This document shows, in pieces, positions 19,579 to 28,936 of a stretch of DNA of 64,000 nt. Made by a program: the position numbers and the translations under genes. Positions within the stretch are counted from its first letter, which is position 1. Each line of letters begins with the position of its first letter. The notes under the pieces are model-generated. The model was given only the letters and a program-made list of their open reading frames with translations. It had not been told where the DNA came from and ran no database searches. Source of the DNA: Campylobacter sp. (GTDB lineage: Bacteria; Campylobacterota; Campylobacteria; Campylobacterales; Campylobacteraceae); contig NZ_JAHHTD010000004.1 in the NCBI RefSeq assembly GCF_020024835.1, positions 4,837 to 68,836 on the forward strand. The letters run 5' to 3'.

Positions 19579-20019
19579 TTTTATAAAATAAAATTCACTA
19601 TTTTCATCATAAATATAAAAATTGTGTTTTGTGTATAAATTTAAAGCTTTTGTATTATTTTTAAAAACATATGCTTTTAAAATTTGCACCTTTAAAACAT
19701 TAAAAGCATATGTTTTAACTTCATTCATTAAGATATCACCTACATTTTTTTTAATACCATAAAGACCAAAATCGCAAGTTTGCGGAGTAATATGTGTAAA
19801 ATCAATCACTCCTATAGCCTCATTATCATCATAAACTAGAAAATATTTTTTAGTTAAATCATTTTTTAAATTTGACAAAAAATTTAAATGTTCATTAAAA
19901 TCAATATGAGAATTTTTCATAAATTTTGCTATTTGTTTTTTGTTTCTGTATTGTAAAATAAGATTTTTTTCAAAGTCATTTAAGTCGATAAAGTTTTTAA
20001 GCTTTAAATTCAACTTCAT
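19546..20019 (-). CDS. pseH: UDP-4-amino-4,6-dideoxy-AltNAc N-acetyltransferase PseH
   Basis: PseH is a GNAT-fold enzyme that acetylates the 4-amino group in pseudaminic acid synthesis. The 157-residue protein has the GNAT layout: N-terminal [24 protein letters not shown], a central VIDFTHI strand, and a C-terminal [21 protein letters not shown] motif for acetyl-CoA binding. It overlaps the end of pseG by 23 bases on the same strand. That order (pseG-pseH) and the nearby pseB, pseC and pseF make the assignment firm. Confidence 0.9.
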   Translation of the reverse strand: MKLNLKLKNFIDLNDFEKNLILQYRNKKQIAKFMKNSHIDFNEHLNFLSNLKNDLTKKYFLVYDDNEAIGVIDFTHITPQTCDFGLYGIKKNVGDILMNEVKTYAFNVLKVQILKAYVFKNNTKALNLYTKHNFYIYDENSEFYFIKLDNPNWNIIS

Positions 20020-20821
20020 ATCCTTTTTGAGCTAACCAAGTAGCCATTTTTTTTTGATTTTTAACATAAGCAATAGCTTTAAAATTTGCTTTTAAAACCA
20101 ATGCCTCATTAATCAATGAACTAGCGCTTATAATGAGTTTTTTGCTTTGATTCATCAATTTTGCTAAATTTGGATTATCTATTGTTAGTTTTATGTTTTG
20201 ATTTTCTGTGCAAAATTTTTCTAATTTTTTTAGATGTTTGTTAGCACTTGTTGTAGTAATGATAATTTGCTTATTTTTTGGCAAAGAAAGAGCTATGCTT
20301 AAAGATAAATTTTTACCATCAACTCCGCCCATACAAATTAGAAAATCATAAATTTTTTCTCGTTTTATTTTAGCTTCTTCATAAAATTCATCTCGAATTA
20401 AAGCATAGGAAAAACCACATTTTACCTCACAATGTTTAGGAACTAAATCTTTATAATCACTTGTTTTTGCATAAGGATTTACATTAAGTAAAATATCGCA
20501 ATGATGCTCTTTAAGCTCATCATCAAAACTTAAAATTTTAATACCAGTTTCTAATTTTATAAATTTTTCATCCTCATAAGTGATATCATAATGATCAATC
20601 ACCAAAAGATCAAATTTTTCTTTTTTTATGAGATTAGTAAGCTCATAAATACTAGCACTACTTAATTCATAAACAGGATAAGGAATGTCATCTATCAAAG
20701 ATCCTTCTAATGCTAAACACGCAAAAGAAACATCTTCGTATTGTTTGGCTAATATAAGATCTCTTTTTATATGACCATGTCCTATTTTATTGGAGCTATC
20801 ACTTCTAAATAAAACTTTCAC
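19997..20821 (-). CDS. pseG: UDP-sugar hydrolase PseG
   Basis: PseG removes UDP from UDP-2,4-diacetamido-2,4,6-trideoxy-altropyranose. The 274-residue GT-B-like protein starts [20 protein letters not shown], whose GxGHxxR-type loop with catalytic His is diagnostic. It also carries [18 protein letters not shown] and a C-terminal [13 protein letters not shown] nucleotide-binding region. It overlaps the preceding WbqC-like gene by 17 bases. Confidence 0.92.
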   Translation of the reverse strand: MKVLFRSDSSNKIGHGHIKRDLILAKQYEDVSFACLALEGSLIDDIPYPVYELSSASIYELTNLIKKEKFDLLVIDHYDITYEDEKFIKLETGIKILSFDDELKEHHCDILLNVNPYAKTSDYKDLVPKHCEVKCGFSYALIRDEFYEEAKIKREKIYDFLICMGGVDGKNLSLSIALSLPKNKQIIITTTSANKHLKKLEKFCTENQNIKLTIDNPNLAKLMNQSKKLIISASSLINEALVLKANFKAIAYVKNQKKMATWLAQKGYEVEFKA

Positions 20822-21530
20822 TCATTTCCTTGTTTGATTTTATAATTTCTTTAAATTTCAAAGCAGCATTTTCTTCATTAACAATAAAATCAAAAATACC
20901 CAAGTAAGGTAGAAAATTTTTACCTATTTGTTTATATGTAGGATGTGTAAAATCTAAGTATTTTATGTCAATATTTGCTTGTTTGAATATAGTTTTGGCA
21001 TATTCTTTTTCTAAATAGTCTTTTGATCCTTCAGGTGATAAATAATTATTTGCATTTAGTTGCTTGCAAATTTCAAGCAGTAAATCCTCTCTTTTTTTAT
21101 CATTAATATTTAAATTTGAAGCTTTTAAAAGAGGTGTTTTTATATCTAAATTTTGACAAAAAAAATCTATCAAGGATATATTAAAATCTACTAATTTGTC
21201 GCATTGATTTAATTGATTTTTTAAAAAATCAAAACAAATATCAAAATTAATGCTTTTTGAATACGAATGATAAAAAGTATCTAAAAATTTATTTTTCCAT
21301 CTAAGTTCTTTATTTATATATATTTGATTTAAAAGAGTATCTTGAGATGCTTTTTGTGTATTGATATTGATTAAATGATAGTTATTGTTTAATTTGATTT
21401 TATTTCTACTTTGCCAAGATCTTCTTTCAAATTGAACATTATCTAAAAATACAAATTTATCCACACTTGCTATCATATAAATATAGCCCATCCAAGGATT
21501 AAAAGTTGGTTGCATAATAGCTATTTGCAT
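20805..21530 (-). CDS. WbqC-like family protein in the pse locus
   Basis: The 241-residue protein begins [38 protein letters not shown]. The IxQPxFxPWxGY / FLDNVQFxRRSWQ pair is the signature of the WbqC family (PF08889), found in polysaccharide and flagellar glycan loci. Also present are [11 protein letters not shown] and [11 protein letters not shown]. The biochemical role is unsettled; family members are proposed to modify or load sugar precursors. Two in-frame TAA codons directly precede its ATG and close a short upstream ORF that contains a G10 tract, so its translation may depend on that ORF. Confidence 0.8.
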   Translation of the reverse strand: MQIAIMQPTFNPWMGYIYMIASVDKFVFLDNVQFERRSWQSRNKIKLNNNYHLININTQKASQDTLLNQIYINKELRWKNKFLDTFYHSYSKSINFDICFDFLKNQLNQCDKLVDFNISLIDFFCQNLDIKTPLLKASNLNINDKKREDLLLEICKQLNANNYLSPEGSKDYLEKEYAKTIFKQANIDIKYLDFTHPTYKQIGKNFLPYLGIFDFIVNEENAALKFKEIIKSNKEMSESFI

Positions 21531-21533
21531 TTA

Positions 21534-21596
21534 TTATTTTTTGAGGAGTATGTGCATACCCCCCCCCCAATTTGTTTTATCTTTGTATATTTTCAT
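21534..21596 (-). CDS. 20-codon ORF carrying a G10 tract, between methyltransferase and wbqC-like gene
   Basis: The ATG at 21596 overlaps the methyltransferase stop (ATGA). With ten G residues the frame reads MKIYKDKTNWGGGMHILLKK and ends at TAA TAA, which abuts the wbqC-like ATG. With 9 G it would run a few bases into that gene. With 11 G it would run about 30 bases in. No tract length gives a long protein. It may be a translational switch or the remnant 5' end of a contingency gene. Confidence that it is translated is modest. Confidence 0.4.
   Translation of the reverse strand: MKIYKDKTNWGGGMHILLKK
21559..21568. repeat. Homopolymer C10 (G10 on the coding strand) in the short ORF before wbqC
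   Basis: Ten consecutive C on the plus strand inside the 20-codon ORF. It is a typical slipped-strand contingency tract of Campylobacter surface loci. Confidence 0.9.
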
Positions 21597-22267
21597 TTAA
21601 TTTTCCCATAAATTACTATATCGCTATCATTAACTAAAAGTTCTTTTTCTCCCATTATATTGGTGCTTTCGTATGTTAATACTTTAAAATCATATAAATT
21701 TAAATTTTCTTTTAAAATTTCTACTAGTTCGTATTCTTGATATAAAGTATTTATACAGCCTAGCTCTCCTGTGGTGTTATCACTAGTGATTTTAAAACAA
21801 TTATGTTCTATTTGTTCTCCAAATCCATATCTAAAATCTTTTATACTTCTTGTCCTTAAAAAAAATAAAGCATTCTCTTTATACATATTGTATTCTTTAG
21901 ATATTTTTAAAAGCTTTATAAAATCATCTCTTTTTAGATAATTAATAACATTTGGTATTAAAAAAATATCTGCATTGATATCTGGATTTTTTATAGGGAA
22001 TTCTAAAATATTATCATTAAAAAAACGATATTTGCTACTTTTTATAACTTCTTTGAAATTATAATTTGCATTATCAATATTTTCTTTATTTAGATCAACA
22101 CCTATACATTCATAATCATAATTTGCAAATAAAGAAAGATTGTTGCCATTAGAACAAGCAAATTCTAAAACTTTTTGATCTGTTTTATTGTGCAAGCCTT
22201 GCTTGAAGAAAAACTTTATGATAGCATTATCAGGAAATTTAAGCCCTTTTAAATTTTTAATATACAT
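21593..22267 (-). CDS. SAM-dependent methyltransferase, copy 2 (no tract)
   Basis: This is a class I methyltransferase-like protein of 224 residues. The SAM-binding motif I region is LEFACSNGNNLSLFANYDYECIGVD (near 35-58), followed by FFNDNILEF and IFLIPNVINYL. It is a tandem paralogue of 22269-22943, sharing most of the N-terminal half and C-terminus. It lacks the GGG encoded by the G tract in that copy (NMYKENALF instead of KLYGGGYNH). One base separates the two genes. Likely substrate is the flagellar sugar or an attached acyl group; this is inferred from location only. Confidence 0.75.
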   Translation of the reverse strand: MYIKNLKGLKFPDNAIIKFFFKQGLHNKTDQKVLEFACSNGNNLSLFANYDYECIGVDLNKENIDNANYNFKEVIKSSKYRFFNDNILEFPIKNPDINADIFLIPNVINYLKRDDFIKLLKISKEYNMYKENALFFLRTRSIKDFRYGFGEQIEHNCFKITSDNTTGELGCINTLYQEYELVEILKENLNLYDFKVLTYESTNIMGEKELLVNDSDIVIYGKIK

Positions 22268-22268
22268 T

Positions 22269-22943
22269 TTACTCCTTTATTTTTCCATAAATTATTATAT
22301 CACTATCTTTTATATATACTTTATTTTTTATATTGATATTTTCACTTGTAATTACTTCAAAATCATATAAATCCAAATTTTCTTTTAAAATCTCTACAAG
22401 CTCATATTCGCAATAAGCAGTGCAAAGGCAATTTTTTTCACCACTAAATTCATCTATTTCTAAGATAAAACTACCATTATCAAGCTTTTTACCCAAACCA
22501 TAGCGATGATCTCTCACACTTCTTGCTCTTAAGAAAAAATGATTATACCCCCCCCCATAAAGCTTATTTGTCCTTGCATTATAAAGCAAAGTTTTAAAAT
22601 CATCTTTGCTTATATAATTTATAACATTTGGTATTAAAAAAATATCAGCTTTTATATCTTTGTATTTTTTTGCAAAATTTCTCATTTCTTCATTGTAAAA
22701 TTTAAATTTATCGTATTTTAATACTTCTTTGAAATTATAATTTGCATTATCAAAATTTTTTTTATCAAGCTCAACGCCTATACACTCATAATTATAGTTT
22801 GCAAATAAAGAAAGATTGTTGCCATTATGAGAAGCAAATTCTAAAACTTTTAAATTTTTTAAAGTATCGAGTTTATTTTTAAAAAACCATCTCACAAGCT
22901 CCATATCAGGGTATTTAAAACCTTTTATTTGACTTATAAACAT
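22269..22943 (-). CDS. SAM-dependent methyltransferase, copy 1, phase-variable (ON)
   Basis: This 224-residue paralogue has the same motif I (LEFASHNGNNLSLFANYNYECIGVE). A G9 tract at codons ~130-132 encodes GGG within KLYGGGYNHFFLRARS. The frame is intact in this copy, so the gene is ON. One G more or less would truncate the protein after about 135 residues. It overlaps the end of pseF by 10 bases. The target of methylation is unknown. Confidence 0.75.
   Translation of the reverse strand: MFISQIKGFKYPDMELVRWFFKNKLDTLKNLKVLEFASHNGNNLSLFANYNYECIGVELDKKNFDNANYNFKEVLKYDKFKFYNEEMRNFAKKYKDIKADIFLIPNVINYISKDDFKTLLYNARTNKLYGGGYNHFFLRARSVRDHRYGLGKKLDNGSFILEIDEFSGEKNCLCTAYCEYELVEILKENLDLYDFEVITSENINIKNKVYIKDSDIIIYGKIKE
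22548..22556. repeat. Homopolymer C9 (G9 coding) inside methyltransferase copy 1
   Basis: Nine C on the plus strand encode three glycines in the minus-strand gene. The frame is open at this length. Confidence 0.9.
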
Positions 22944-23635
22944 TTTTTTCCTTGTTTAAATTGATATAAAAATTTAGCAAATTCTAAATCTTCGTATGTA
23001 TCTATATCGCAAACTTGATTTTTTTGAAGTAAAAAAACTTTAGAATGAGGCTTAAACATAAAATCTTCTTTTAACCAAGCATTTTTTTTACCAAAATAAA
23101 AAGCACCTGCATCGTGATAAGCTTTGATTAAATCTTGACTTCTTGTGTGGTAAAATTTTTCATCAAACATATAGACTTTGTCTTTATTGTCCGTATAAAA
23201 AGCTCTTTGCACTGGATAATTAAATTCACAAGCTGAAAATAAAAATTCACAATCTTCATCAATAAATTTATCATAAGCTTGTTTTAAAATATTTTTATCT
23301 ATCAATGGAGCAGTTGCATATAAACAGCATACATTATCATAGCTATATCCTAATATTTCAAGCTGAGTAATGGCATCTTTAATCACAGCAGTGGAGCTAG
23401 CATAATCATCGCTTAATTTAGCATCTCTAATAAAAGGTGCTTTTGCTCCGATATTTTTTGCTATTTTAATAATCTCATCATCATCGCTTGAAATGATAAC
23501 ATCATCAAAAATTTTAGATTTTAAAGCACTTTCTATGCTATAAGCTATCAAAGGTTTTCCTAAAAAATCAACAATATTTTTTCTAAGAATACGTTTTGAG
23601 CCACCGCGAGCAGGTATGATACATATATTTTTCAT
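22934..23635 (-). CDS. pseF: CMP-pseudaminic acid synthetase PseF
   Basis: PseF activates pseudaminic acid with CTP. The 233-residue protein has the cytidylyltransferase N-terminus CIIPARGGSKRILRKNI (CTP-binding P-loop-like motif). Further segments are SIESALKSKIFDDVIISSDDDEI, CCLYATAPLI and KAYHDAGAFYFG, all shared with CMP-sialic/pseudaminic synthetases. It is divergent from the DUF2920 genes and starts the run pseF - methyltransferases - wbqC-like - pseG - pseH. Confidence 0.9.
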   Translation of the reverse strand: MKNICIIPARGGSKRILRKNIVDFLGKPLIAYSIESALKSKIFDDVIISSDDDEIIKIAKNIGAKAPFIRDAKLSDDYASSTAVIKDAITQLEILGYSYDNVCCLYATAPLIDKNILKQAYDKFIDEDCEFLFSACEFNYPVQRAFYTDNKDKVYMFDEKFYHTRSQDLIKAYHDAGAFYFGKKNAWLKEDFMFKPHSKVFLLQKNQVCDIDTYEDLEFAKFLYQFKQGKKCL

Positions 23636-23696
23636 AATTAAATTCTTTATTTTTTAAAAATAAGTATAATGTAGCATAAATTTTAAAAGGCTTAAA

Positions 23697-23775
23697 ATGC
23701 TTATAGATAAAACTTATTTTATAGACTCTTGTGATGATGTAGAGCTTGGTATAAAAAGAGAAAGCAAGCTTGAAT
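23697..23775 (+). repeat. Near-identical 79-bp duplication shared with 24935-25013
   Basis: The first 79 bases of the two DUF2920 genes differ at only two positions (6 and 69), after which they diverge quickly. Identity this high at the gene starts could allow recombination between the copies. Confidence 0.85.
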
Positions 23776-24948
23776 TTAGATTAAGTTATGATGATAGCAA
23801 AGAAATAAAAGCTATAGTTTGTATCATACCTGGATTAGGCGGGGATATACATAATGCTATTTTTGGCTTTGATATGAAGTATTTTGCAATGCACTATGAT
23901 GTTGCAGTTTTAAGTGTGAATTATCATTGCATAGGAAATCGTCCTCAAATAGGAGCTAAATTTTATTTAGATGATATAGATAAACTTATATTAGATGCAA
24001 GCTTAAAGGCTATAAATTTAAATATACCTTATGATATACAAAGCTTAAATACTTTTGAGGATTTTTTTCCAGTAATGAAATATATTAGCAATGAAATAGA
24101 AAAATTTAAGTTAAATTGGGAATTAGAGCAAAATTATCGTTTAGATTTAAGTATGAGTTTGCAACCTACTAAAAATGAGTATCAAAATTACGGCATAATG
24201 CAAGTAATTGATATACTAAATGCTCTTTTATATGTAAAGAAAAATTTACCTTTTGAAGTTACGGGGGGGGGGGATTAAGAGTATTATGGTAGGCTCTTCT
24301 TATGGTGGATATTTGGCAAGTTTGTGTGCAAAAATTTCTCCTTGGAATGTTGATTGGGTGATAGACAATTCTTCGCACGCAACGCTTGAAAAGCTTTGGT
24401 ATACTATAGGCTTTGGAAAAGAGATTGATTATACTAAGCATTTTTGTTTTGCGACAAACATATTCTTTGAAAATATTATAATTTATGCTTTTGAAAAAAC
24501 GCATTGGACTTCAAATAAACAATCTCCTAGGTATTTTTCACCAGCTAGGAAATTTATAAGAGAAATTTTTAATAAAAATCATCTAAAAACGCAAAGTTTA
24601 TATCCTAAGCCTAAATATATTTTTTATAATTCTGATTTTGATCAATATATTCCTTTGCAAGATAAAGAGCAAATGTATGATTATTTAAAAGATTTAGAAT
24701 TTGAAGTTAAGATGATTAAAATCACAAGCAAGGAGCAAGTTGATGGCAAATTCATTAAAAATTTAGAACACGGAATGGGAATTCCTACGAAATTGCTTGT
24801 TAAAAAACATTTAGCAGATATCTTAAAAGAAAAAACTAAAGATAAAATTTGTAAAAAAGAAATTTCTTATCAAAGTGATGATTTAATTTATACTTTCAAA
24901 GAAAAAGATGACAAAATACTTTTAAAGGTAGAATATGCTCATAGATAA
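23697..24948 (+). CDS. DUF2920-family protein, copy 1, phase-variable (OFF: frameshift at G11)
   Basis: The frame opens at 23697 (MLIDKTYFIDSCDDVELGIKR) and breaks at a run of 11 G (24263-24273), ending as ...EVTGGGD at 24278. The rest of the protein continues in another frame to 24948, resuming GGGIKSIMVGSSYGGYLASLCAK. With ten G the two halves join into ~416 residues, matching copy 2 along its length. The GSSYGGYLA segment resembles an alpha/beta-hydrolase nucleophile elbow. The family is known mainly from Campylobacter glycan loci (the C. jejuni Cj1305c/Cj0617 group). Its function is not established. Confidence 0.8.
24263..24273. repeat. Homopolymer G11 in DUF2920 copy 1 (OFF)
   Basis: Eleven G follow GTTAC. 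Ten would restore the frame (ACG GGG GGG GGG ATT). Confidence 0.9.
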
Positions 24949-26152
24949 AACTTATTTTATAGACTCTTGTGATGATGTAGAGCTTGGTATAAAAAGAGAA
25001 AGTAAGCTTGAATACAGAATTACTTATGATGATAGTAAAAAAATGGAAGCTATAGTGTTTGTGATTCCAGGATATGGAGCAAATGCGAATATACATTTTT
25101 TAGATAGCTATAGGAAATTTATAGCTAAAAAATTTAATGTCATAGCTATAAATGTGTTTTATCATTGTTTTTGCCAAAGAAAAAGTGATGTGCAAAGATA
25201 TAGTGCCCAAACTACGTTTATAGAAGAGGACTTGCCAAATTTAGAAAAAGTTTTAAAAGAATTTGACATTGATACGTGTGGTCTTAATATTTATTCTGCT
25301 TGGGATTATTATCATCTTTTAAATGAAACTATTAGCGATTTAAAAGAAAAAAATCTTTTAGAGCAAGATTATCAAGCACATTTTAGTGGAACCTTTGTCC
25401 CGCCAAATAATGAGTATCAAAATTTTGGCATAATGGCAGCAATTGATCATATAAATGCTTTAAAAGATATCTTAAATAATTACCCTCAATTTAAAAATTT
25501 ACCTAAAATCTACGGGGGGGGGTCTTATGGAGGTTATTTAGCTTTGATGTGTGCAAAAATAGCTCCTTGGTATGTCGATGGAGTGATAGATAATTCAGGT
25601 TCTGCATTGCCACCATTACATTACATAGTGGGTAGGGATTTAAATAAAGGAGACGCCATTTTAAATACTGATGAATTAAATAGTAGAGTTTATTGCTATG
25701 TGGAAACTTATTGGACTAGGAAAAATCCAAATTCTCCTTATTATTTTGCAGATGAAAATTATCTAATAAGAGCTTTATTAAATCAAACTCATTTAATATT
25801 ACAAGCTCAAAAAAGTAAAGATATAGTTTATATAAGCTATCACGGCTTAGAGGATACTCTTACTCCAACTGATTATAAAATTCAAATAATACAAATACTA
25901 AAAGCACTAGGCTATGAAGTAGATTTTCATCTAATAGAAGAAAAAGACATAGATGGTAAATTTATCAAAGATTTAAAACACGGATGTGGGATACCTGATA
26001 AAGCATTGTTTAACAAAGAATTACCAAAAATGTTAGAAAAATTAAAAGATAAAGAATTTAGCATAAGAGAAGATAGCATTTCTTACCCTTGTAATGATAA
26101 AGTTTTTACTTTCAAAGATAAGGGCGATAAATTTATTTTAGAACTTTTGTAA
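24935..26152 (+). CDS. DUF2920-family protein, copy 2, phase-variable (ON)
   Basis: This is a 405-residue intact paralogue starting with the same MLIDKTYFIDSCDDVELG. A G9 tract encodes GGG in KIYGGGSYGGYLALMCAK, near residue 194-196. The frame is open. GGSYGGYLA, IDNSGSALPP and ISYHGLEDTLTP fall at the positions of nucleophile elbow, acid and helix segments in alpha/beta hydrolases, but I cannot confirm catalysis. The start lies inside the last codons of copy 1 (14-base overlap). A strong hairpin follows the stop. Confidence 0.85.
   Translation: MLIDKTYFIDSCDDVELGIKRESKLEYRITYDDSKKMEAIVFVIPGYGANANIHFLDSYRKFIAKKFNVIAINVFYHCFCQRKSDVQRYSAQTTFIEEDLPNLEKVLKEFDIDTCGLNIYSAWDYYHLLNETISDLKEKNLLEQDYQAHFSGTFVPPNNEYQNFGIMAAIDHINALKDILNNYPQFKNLPKIYGGGSYGGYLALMCAKIAPWYVDGVIDNSGSALPPLHYIVGRDLNKGDAILNTDELNSRVYCYVETYWTRKNPNSPYYFADENYLIRALLNQTHLILQAQKSKDIVYISYHGLEDTLTPTDYKIQIIQILKALGYEVDFHLIEEKDIDGKFIKDLKHGCGIPDKALFNKELPKMLEKLKDKEFSIREDSISYPCNDKVFTFKDKGDKFILELL
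25514..25522. repeat. Homopolymer G9 in DUF2920 copy 2 (ON)
   Basis: Nine G after TAC encode three glycines. The frame is open at this length. Confidence 0.9.
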
Positions 26153-26177
26153 TTTAAGATCTTAAAGATCTTAAATT
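26151..26177. terminator. Bidirectional hairpin between DUF2920 copy 2 and acyl carrier protein
   Basis: An 11-bp perfect stem (AATTTAAGATC / GATCTTAAATT, loop TTAAA) separates the convergent genes. A T-rich run follows on the plus strand. Confidence 0.75.
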
Positions 26178-26389
26178 TTTGCTAAAGTTAAAAGATCGCT
26201 TACTTTTTCACATTGTTTTAAAGCTTGAGCGTCAATTTGTATATTTAAAGTATTTTTAAAAAATACCATAATAGAAACAAAAGCAAGACTATCCCACTCA
26301 TCAATATCATCTAAAATCATATCTTCTTTTAAAGCTTCGTCCATATGCATAACATCAGCTAATTCTTTTAGCAATTCTTCTTTAGTCAT
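26171..26389 (-). CDS. Acyl carrier protein of the glycan locus (copy 1)
   Basis: The 72-residue acidic ACP has the phosphopantetheine serine in DEWDSLAFVS (about residue 34). It is distinct from the housekeeping FabF-linked ACP and belongs to the glycan locus, where it overlaps the KAS III-like gene by 4 bases (ATGA). It presumably carries the acyl group that is finally placed on the flagellar sugar. The substrate is inferred, not seen. Confidence 0.85.
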   Translation of the reverse strand: MTKEELLKELADVMHMDEALKEDMILDDIDEWDSLAFVSIMVFFKNTLNIQIDAQALKQCEKVSDLLTLAKI

Positions 26390-27435
26390 TTTTTCTCCTT
26401 AATAATGGTTTTTAGATTTTCATCAAATTCTATATAAGCACTTCCCCACGCAAGTCCAGCACCAAAAGCACTTAATATAGCATTGAAATTGCTATTTTGC
26501 ATATCGCAAATTAAAGCAGGTAAAGAGCAAGCACTTAAATTTGCGTATTTTTGCATTAAGGTATTGGGCACTTTTTTCGCTTCTAATTGCAAATCAAAAA
26601 TTAAATTTTCAATTAAAAATTTATTTGATTGATGAAACAAAAAATACTCAATATCTTCTTTATCTTTAGCACAAAATTCAAGCATTTCTTTCACGCTTTG
26701 AGCTTCTTTTGCTAAAGCAAGGTTAAAAATTTCAGCTCCATCCATATAGAGATTTTCTAAATTTCTATATGGATTTATTTCAAAAATTTCTTTATTTTGA
26801 GTTTTATTTTTGTCTAGTTTTGCAAAAGCACGATTTGGTATGATAAGTTTATCAAAGCCACTTCCATCAGAATGAAGATGAAAAAAAGATTTACTTTCTT
26901 TTTTTGTTATCAAGCTAGCACTTACTCCATCTCCAAAAATAGGTGCTAAATTTGCATTTAGAGGATTTATAGTTTTGCTTAGAGTATCCCCGCAAATTAA
27001 TAAAATATTTTTAGCACTTTCATTTTCTATAAAAGAATATGCTAAAAATAACCCATACAAATACCCAGCACAAGCTTGATTTACATCAAAAGCTATGGTG
27101 TTTGTGTTTAAATTTAATCTTTTGTGTAGATAGTTAGCACAAGAGGGCATAAAAAAATCAGGTGTTTGAGTAACAAAAATTAACATATCAAGTTTGTTTT
27201 TGTCAAAATTTAAAATTTCAAATAAATTTATACTTGCTTCATATCCTAAATCGCTTGTGCTAGTATTTTCATCGGCTATAAATCTTTTTTGTATGCCTGA
27301 AATTTTTTTCATTCTTTTTAGAGTTTTTTCATCATTTAAAAACACATTTTCTAAACAATCATCTATATCTACACAATGATGTGGCAAGCAAACGCTAATT
27401 CCGCAAATGTGTGCTTTATTAAAATGTGCTTTCAA
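26386..27435 (-). CDS. 3-oxoacyl-ACP synthase III-like protein of the glycan locus
   Basis: The 349-residue KAS III homologue has the Cys nucleophile in NQACAGYLYGLFLA (about 114). The His is in FLFHQSNKFLIENL, and the family glycine motif GDGVSASLI is present. The usual KAS III Asn segment (GNTSSAS) is replaced by NLSACSLPA, so the third catalytic residue is displaced or absent, and condensation may not be its reaction. It may act as an acyl transferase. It overlaps the FkbH gene by 17 bases and the ACP gene by 4. It corresponds in position to C. jejuni Cj1303. Confidence 0.85.
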   Translation of the reverse strand: MKAHFNKAHICGISVCLPHHCVDIDDCLENVFLNDEKTLKRMKKISGIQKRFIADENTSTSDLGYEASINLFEILNFDKNKLDMLIFVTQTPDFFMPSCANYLHKRLNLNTNTIAFDVNQACAGYLYGLFLAYSFIENESAKNILLICGDTLSKTINPLNANLAPIFGDGVSASLITKKESKSFFHLHSDGSGFDKLIIPNRAFAKLDKNKTQNKEIFEINPYRNLENLYMDGAEIFNLALAKEAQSVKEMLEFCAKDKEDIEYFLFHQSNKFLIENLIFDLQLEAKKVPNTLMQKYANLSACSLPALICDMQNSNFNAILSAFGAGLAWGSAYIEFDENLKTIIKEKK

Positions 27436-28936
27436 TTTCTAAACCTTCATAAGATATTTTTTCATCGAAAATGATAGCAAAATTTGATTTTATTTTTGCA
27501 TTTAAACTTTGTAAAAACTCCATAAAAGGTAAATTTCTTTCACCTTGTTTATAGTAAAGTAGAGTTTGTTTTGTGTTTAATTTTTCTTTTAACAAAGCTA
27601 TGCTTTTATAAAGCATTATTTTTTCTAATTTTCTACCAAGAGCCCTACAACTTATGCAAAAATCTAAAATTAGCAATGTTTCATTTTCTTTTTTAGCGAC
27701 CATTATGGCGATGATACCGCTATCGCTTAATTTATCATTCATTTGTATGCTAAGTATGAAATTTTCTTTTGCAAAATTCTCACATTCGGCTAGATTCATT
27801 CTTGAGTAATTGGCTATAAATTGATTTGTTTTATTTAAAAGCTCGCAACATCTTTGTAAATTTTCATTGATATCAAATTTTAATTTTATTTTTAAATTTA
27901 AAAAATATTCTTTTTGGTCAAGTTTTGCAAGATTTTTTCTTTCAGCATTTGCTTTTATATCAGCACTTCTTAGTTTATCTTCTTCGTTTATTTTTGCTTT
28001 AAATAAACCTGGATAAAGCTTTAATGCAAAAGAGCTTTCATCATTTGCTAAAAGTGTTTTAACGCCTAAGTATTTTACATTTTCGATTTCTGCTATATTA
28101 TCGTCTATAAATAAAACGCTATCAAAACCTATATTAAAAAAATCTACAATTTCTTTAATATTTTCATCTTTGCTTTTCCAATTTGCTTTTACACAGGCAA
28201 AATCATCTAAATTTAGACAAAAATCTTTTCTTTTTTGAAATAATTTTCTCACATCTTCTTCGTTGTTTTTAGAAGCTAAAGCAAGTAAGAATCCTTGATT
28301 TTTTAATCTTTTAAGTTCATTTTGCAAATTTATATGGTTTGAATTTAATTTTAAATTATCAATTCCATCTTCTCCTAAAATTCCATCGTATAAGGTATTA
28401 TCAAGATCTACTATAATAGCTTTTAAATTCGGTTTTATTAAGCTAGGGATTATGCAAAGACCTAAAATTTGAGCTAATCTTATAAAAGCCTTATTGCTAA
28501 GCCTACTTGCACTTAATTCGAAATTTCTTTCATCTAAAAGTTCATTTTGTTTTAAAAGTAAAATCTCACTTAAATCGTATTCTTTAAGCTTTGTATCACC
28601 TAATAAAAGAGTGATTATAGGTGCTTTGCTTAAATTTTTTAATTCTTTAATTTTTTCTTCTAAGATATTATCGATATTGTTTTTATAGTTATTTAAATCT
28701 ATAAATATGATATTTATATCAGCATTTTGATGACTATTAAAACTCAAGCTATCATCATAAGGGCTTAAATTAAAATTTGCTCTTAAATTGCTAAAAGCTA
28801 AAAAAGCATTAATGATACTTTCACAAGGCTCAAAAGAATGATTTCTAAATACATCTACACAGATACTTTTATAAGAATTTTCTTTGCTTAATTTTACAAG
28901 ATCGTTTCTTTTTAAATTTGATGCAAAAATATTCAT
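27419..28936 (-). CDS. FkbH-like HAD-family protein
   Basis: The 505-residue protein contains a HAD phosphatase domain in the middle. The catalytic pair is in IIVDLDNTLYDGILGEDG (about residue 174-188), with LASKNNEEDV and VLFIDDNIAEIENV as the later HAD motifs. A C-terminal GNAT-like region (ISCRALGRKLEKIML) follows. FkbH proteins take 1,3-bisphosphoglycerate and load glyceryl onto an ACP. ACP and KAS III genes follow directly, which supports a glyceryl-ACP route here. Its ATG overlaps the end of the ON form of the VOC gene. Confidence 0.85.
   Translation of the reverse strand: MNIFASNLKRNDLVKLSKENSYKSICVDVFRNHSFEPCESIINAFLAFSNLRANFNLSPYDDSLSFNSHQNADINIIFIDLNNYKNNIDNILEEKIKELKNLSKAPIITLLLGDTKLKEYDLSEILLLKQNELLDERNFELSASRLSNKAFIRLAQILGLCIIPSLIKPNLKAIIVDLDNTLYDGILGEDGIDNLKLNSNHINLQNELKRLKNQGFLLALASKNNEEDVRKLFQKRKDFCLNLDDFACVKANWKSKDENIKEIVDFFNIGFDSVLFIDDNIAEIENVKYLGVKTLLANDESSFALKLYPGLFKAKINEEDKLRSADIKANAERKNLAKLDQKEYFLNLKIKLKFDINENLQRCCELLNKTNQFIANYSRMNLAECENFAKENFILSIQMNDKLSDSGIIAIMVAKKENETLLILDFCISCRALGRKLEKIMLYKSIALLKEKLNTKQTLLYYKQGERNLPFMEFLQSLNAKIKSNFAIIFDEKISYEGLEIESTF

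Noticed and set aside
23697..24948. Two genes at DUF2920 copy 1
   Set aside because: The two frames meet at the G11 tract and align end to end with copy 2, so it is one phase-variable gene.
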